Source: an uncultured Collinsella sp. (lineage in GTDB: Bacteria; Actinomycetota; Coriobacteriia; Coriobacteriales; Coriobacteriaceae). From it: a DNA stretch of 7,747 nucleotides. Positions within the stretch are counted from its first letter, which is position 1; each line of letters begins with the position of its first letter. Positions 6,791-7,747 of this stretch are shown piece after piece. The stretch is from positions 1 to 7,747 of the forward strand of contig CABTZA010000089.1 in assembly GCA_902489225.1 (NCBI GenBank). Direction: 5' to 3'. The position numbers and the translations under genes were made by a program. The notes beneath the pieces are model-generated. The model was not told the DNA's origin. It made no database searches and saw only the letters and a list, made by a program, of their open reading frames with translations.

Positions 6791-7506
6791 GCGCCGGCGC
6801 TACGCTACTCAAGCTGCAACAGATCGATTTGGAGCTCGCCCGCAACAAGAGCGAACTTGCCAATATGCCGGTGCTCAAGGAGCTCGCTTCCAAGCGCAAG
6901 ACCTATGTGAAGCTCAAGTCCGAAATGACCAAGCTCTACGCCCAGCGCAAGGATCTGGACATTGAGCTCGACGATCTCAACACCACCGAGATCCAGACCA
7001 ATAACGCCATCGAGGCCGCCAAGAAGCGCCATGTCGACGGCTCTGATTACCGCGAGGTGCAGGACCTGGAGAATGAGCTTGCCACCCTGGCAAAGCGTCT
7101 GGACAAGATCGAGCACACCCGCAAGGACGTCGTTGTCGCCCATAAGGAGGCGCTCGACCGCGAGGCCCGCGCGCAGGCCATCATCGCCAAGTTCGAGGAG
7201 GGCGTGAAAGCAGATACCAAGGCCGCCCGTGCCAAGGCCGCCGACCTCCAGGCCCAGATTGACGCCGCCACCAAGGAGCGCACCGCCCTTGCCGCTACGC
7301 TGCCGACCGACGTGCTCACCGACTACGAGCGCCTGCTCAAGCAGTTCCGTGGCCTGGCCGTCGAGACCATTCAGGGCAACATCCCCACGGTCTGCCATAC
7401 CGCGCTGCAGGCATCGTCCATGAGCGATCTCAACCACGACGGTAGCGAGATCGCGCACTGCCCGTATTGCCACCGCCTGCTGGTGCTTCCCAGCAAGGAA
7501 GCTTAA
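6787..7506 (+). CDS. Coiled-coil protein with degenerate C4-type zinc ribbon (COG1579 family)
   Basis: The 239-residue product has a long Lys/Glu/Ala-rich helical hairpin (about 5-180), with LLKLQQIDLEL at the start and DYREVQDLENEL (88-99) near the middle, then a C-terminal zinc-ribbon region. This matches the family of H. pylori HP0958 and C. trachomatis CT398, for which sigma-54 or RNA binding has been reported; in Actinobacteria the role is unknown. The ribbon normally has two CxxC pairs. The second is intact (Cys225 and Cys228 in HCPYCHR), but the first reads PTVCH, so Cys203 remains while Pro200 stands where the other cysteine is expected. His204, His224 or His229 might supply the fourth ligand, or zinc may not be bound. 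The gene overlaps the Nif3 gene by 4 bases; the same pair occurs together in M. tuberculosis (Rv2230c/Rv2229c). No signal peptide or membrane segment is seen. Confidence 0.88.
   Translation: MSAGATLLKLQQIDLELARNKSELANMPVLKELASKRKTYVKLKSEMTKLYAQRKDLDIELDDLNTTEIQTNNAIEAAKKRHVDGSDYREVQDLENELATLAKRLDKIEHTRKDVVVAHKEALDREARAQAIIAKFEEGVKADTKAARAKAADLQAQIDAATKERTALAATLPTDVLTDYERLLKQFRGLAVETIQGNIPTVCHTALQASSMSDLNHDGSEIAHCPYCHRLLVLPSKEA
7495..7500 (+). promoter_or_regulatory. Ribosome binding site of coaBC
   Basis: AAGGAA within the last codons of the zinc-ribbon gene is 6 bases before the ATG at 7507 and 9 bases before the second ATG at 7510. Either could be used; the internal ATG at 7534 lacks such a site. 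Confidence 0.6.
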
Positions 7507-7747
7507 ATGATGACGGCGGCACCCAACAATTCAATGCAACTTGAGGGAAAAACGATCCTGCTGGGCATTACCGGCGGGATCGCCGCCTATAAGTCGTGCA
7601 ATATCGTGCGCCTGCTGCAAAAGCGCGGCGCGCGCGTCAAGGTCGTTATGAGCGAGCATGCCACGGAGTTTGTGGGCCCGCTCACCTTCCGTGCGCTCAC
7701 CAACGAGCCCGTTGCCGTGGGCCTATTCGACGATCCCTCCGACCCCA
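7507..7747 (+). CDS. coaBC: Bifunctional CoaBC, N-terminal flavoprotein part (cut by window end)
   Basis: CoaBC joins 4'-phosphopantothenate to cysteine (CoaB) and decarboxylates the product with FMN (CoaC), giving 4'-phosphopantetheine for coenzyme A. Only the first 80 codons are visible, all from the CoaC flavoprotein domain. ILLGITGGIAAYK (about 17-29) is the FMN-binding start of this family, followed by VVMSEHATEF and VGPLTFRALTNEPV, both typical. The conserved histidine of the CoaC active site should lie just beyond the right edge. There are two ATG codons in a row (7507, 7510); the conserved core begins about 14 residues in, so a short polar N-terminal extension is present. The gene starts directly after the previous TAA with no gap. 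Without the C-terminal half, a stand-alone CoaC-type flavoprotein cannot be fully excluded, but the CoaBC-type motifs make it less likely. Confidence 0.88.
   Translation, partial: MMTAAPNNSMQLEGKTILLGITGGIAAYKSCNIVRLLQKRGARVKVVMSEHATEFVGPLTFRALTNEPVAVGLFDDPSDP

Larger units (their letters stand above)
1..7747 (+). other. Probable single polycistronic unit of housekeeping genes
   Basis: All eight genes point the same way, with junctions of +10, -8, +9, +18, +6, -4, -4 and 0 bases. No hairpin followed by a T-run and no convincing promoter is seen at any junction. Three junctions overlap and one abuts, which suggests translational coupling. Co-transcription is inferred from spacing only; a promoter inside a coding region cannot be excluded. 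Both ends of the unit lie outside the window. Confidence 0.75.

Overview
The window carries eight genes, all on the + strand, packed with almost no space between them. They are ordinary bacterial housekeeping genes. By eye the DNA is G+C-rich (roughly 60%), with strong G/C preference at third codon positions and clear Shine-Dalgarno sequences of the AAGGAG type. The gene order at the left (radical SAM/DUF512 protein, der, plsY, gpsA) is one I associate with Clostridia-like genomes. The nif3 / zinc-ribbon pair at the right is familiar from Actinobacteria and Firmicutes. High G+C plus this mixture fits best with a gut Coriobacteriia member (Actinomycetota) such as Collinsella. That assignment is an inference with moderate confidence and rests on no single diagnostic gene.

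Layout: 1-1071 is the 3' part of a DUF512-type radical SAM protein, cut by the window edge just after where its iron-sulfur cysteines should lie. Next come der (1082-2416, double GTPase for 50S ribosome assembly), plsY (2409-3092, acyl-phosphate glycerol-3-phosphate acyltransferase) and gpsA (3102-4109, glycerol-3-phosphate dehydrogenase). rpe (4128-4799, ribulose-phosphate 3-epimerase) and a NifS/IscS-type cysteine desulfurase (4806-5984) follow. The right end holds a Nif3-family metal protein (5981-6790), a coiled-coil zinc-ribbon protein (6787-7506) and the first 80 codons of coaBC (7507 to the edge).

Junctions are +10, -8, +9, +18, +6, -4, -4 and 0 bases. There is no intergenic space for a terminator, and I found no convincing internal promoter, so the whole window is probably one transcript or part of one. 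Working links within it: GpsA makes the glycerol-3-phosphate that PlsY acylates in the first step of phospholipid synthesis. Der serves ribosome assembly, Rpe the pentose phosphate pathway, the desulfurase supplies sulfur for Fe-S clusters or thio-cofactors, and CoaBC makes 4'-phosphopantetheine for coenzyme A. The remaining proteins (DUF512 radical SAM, Nif3, zinc-ribbon) belong to widespread families whose biochemical roles are poorly known.

I see no mobile element, RNA gene, CRISPR array, defence gene or sign of recent transfer, and no evidence of a new multi-gene system. The points most worth a second look are the uncharacterised DUF512 protein beside der, a zinc ribbon that has lost one of its four expected cysteines, and a small tandem duplication inside the cysteine desulfurase gene.
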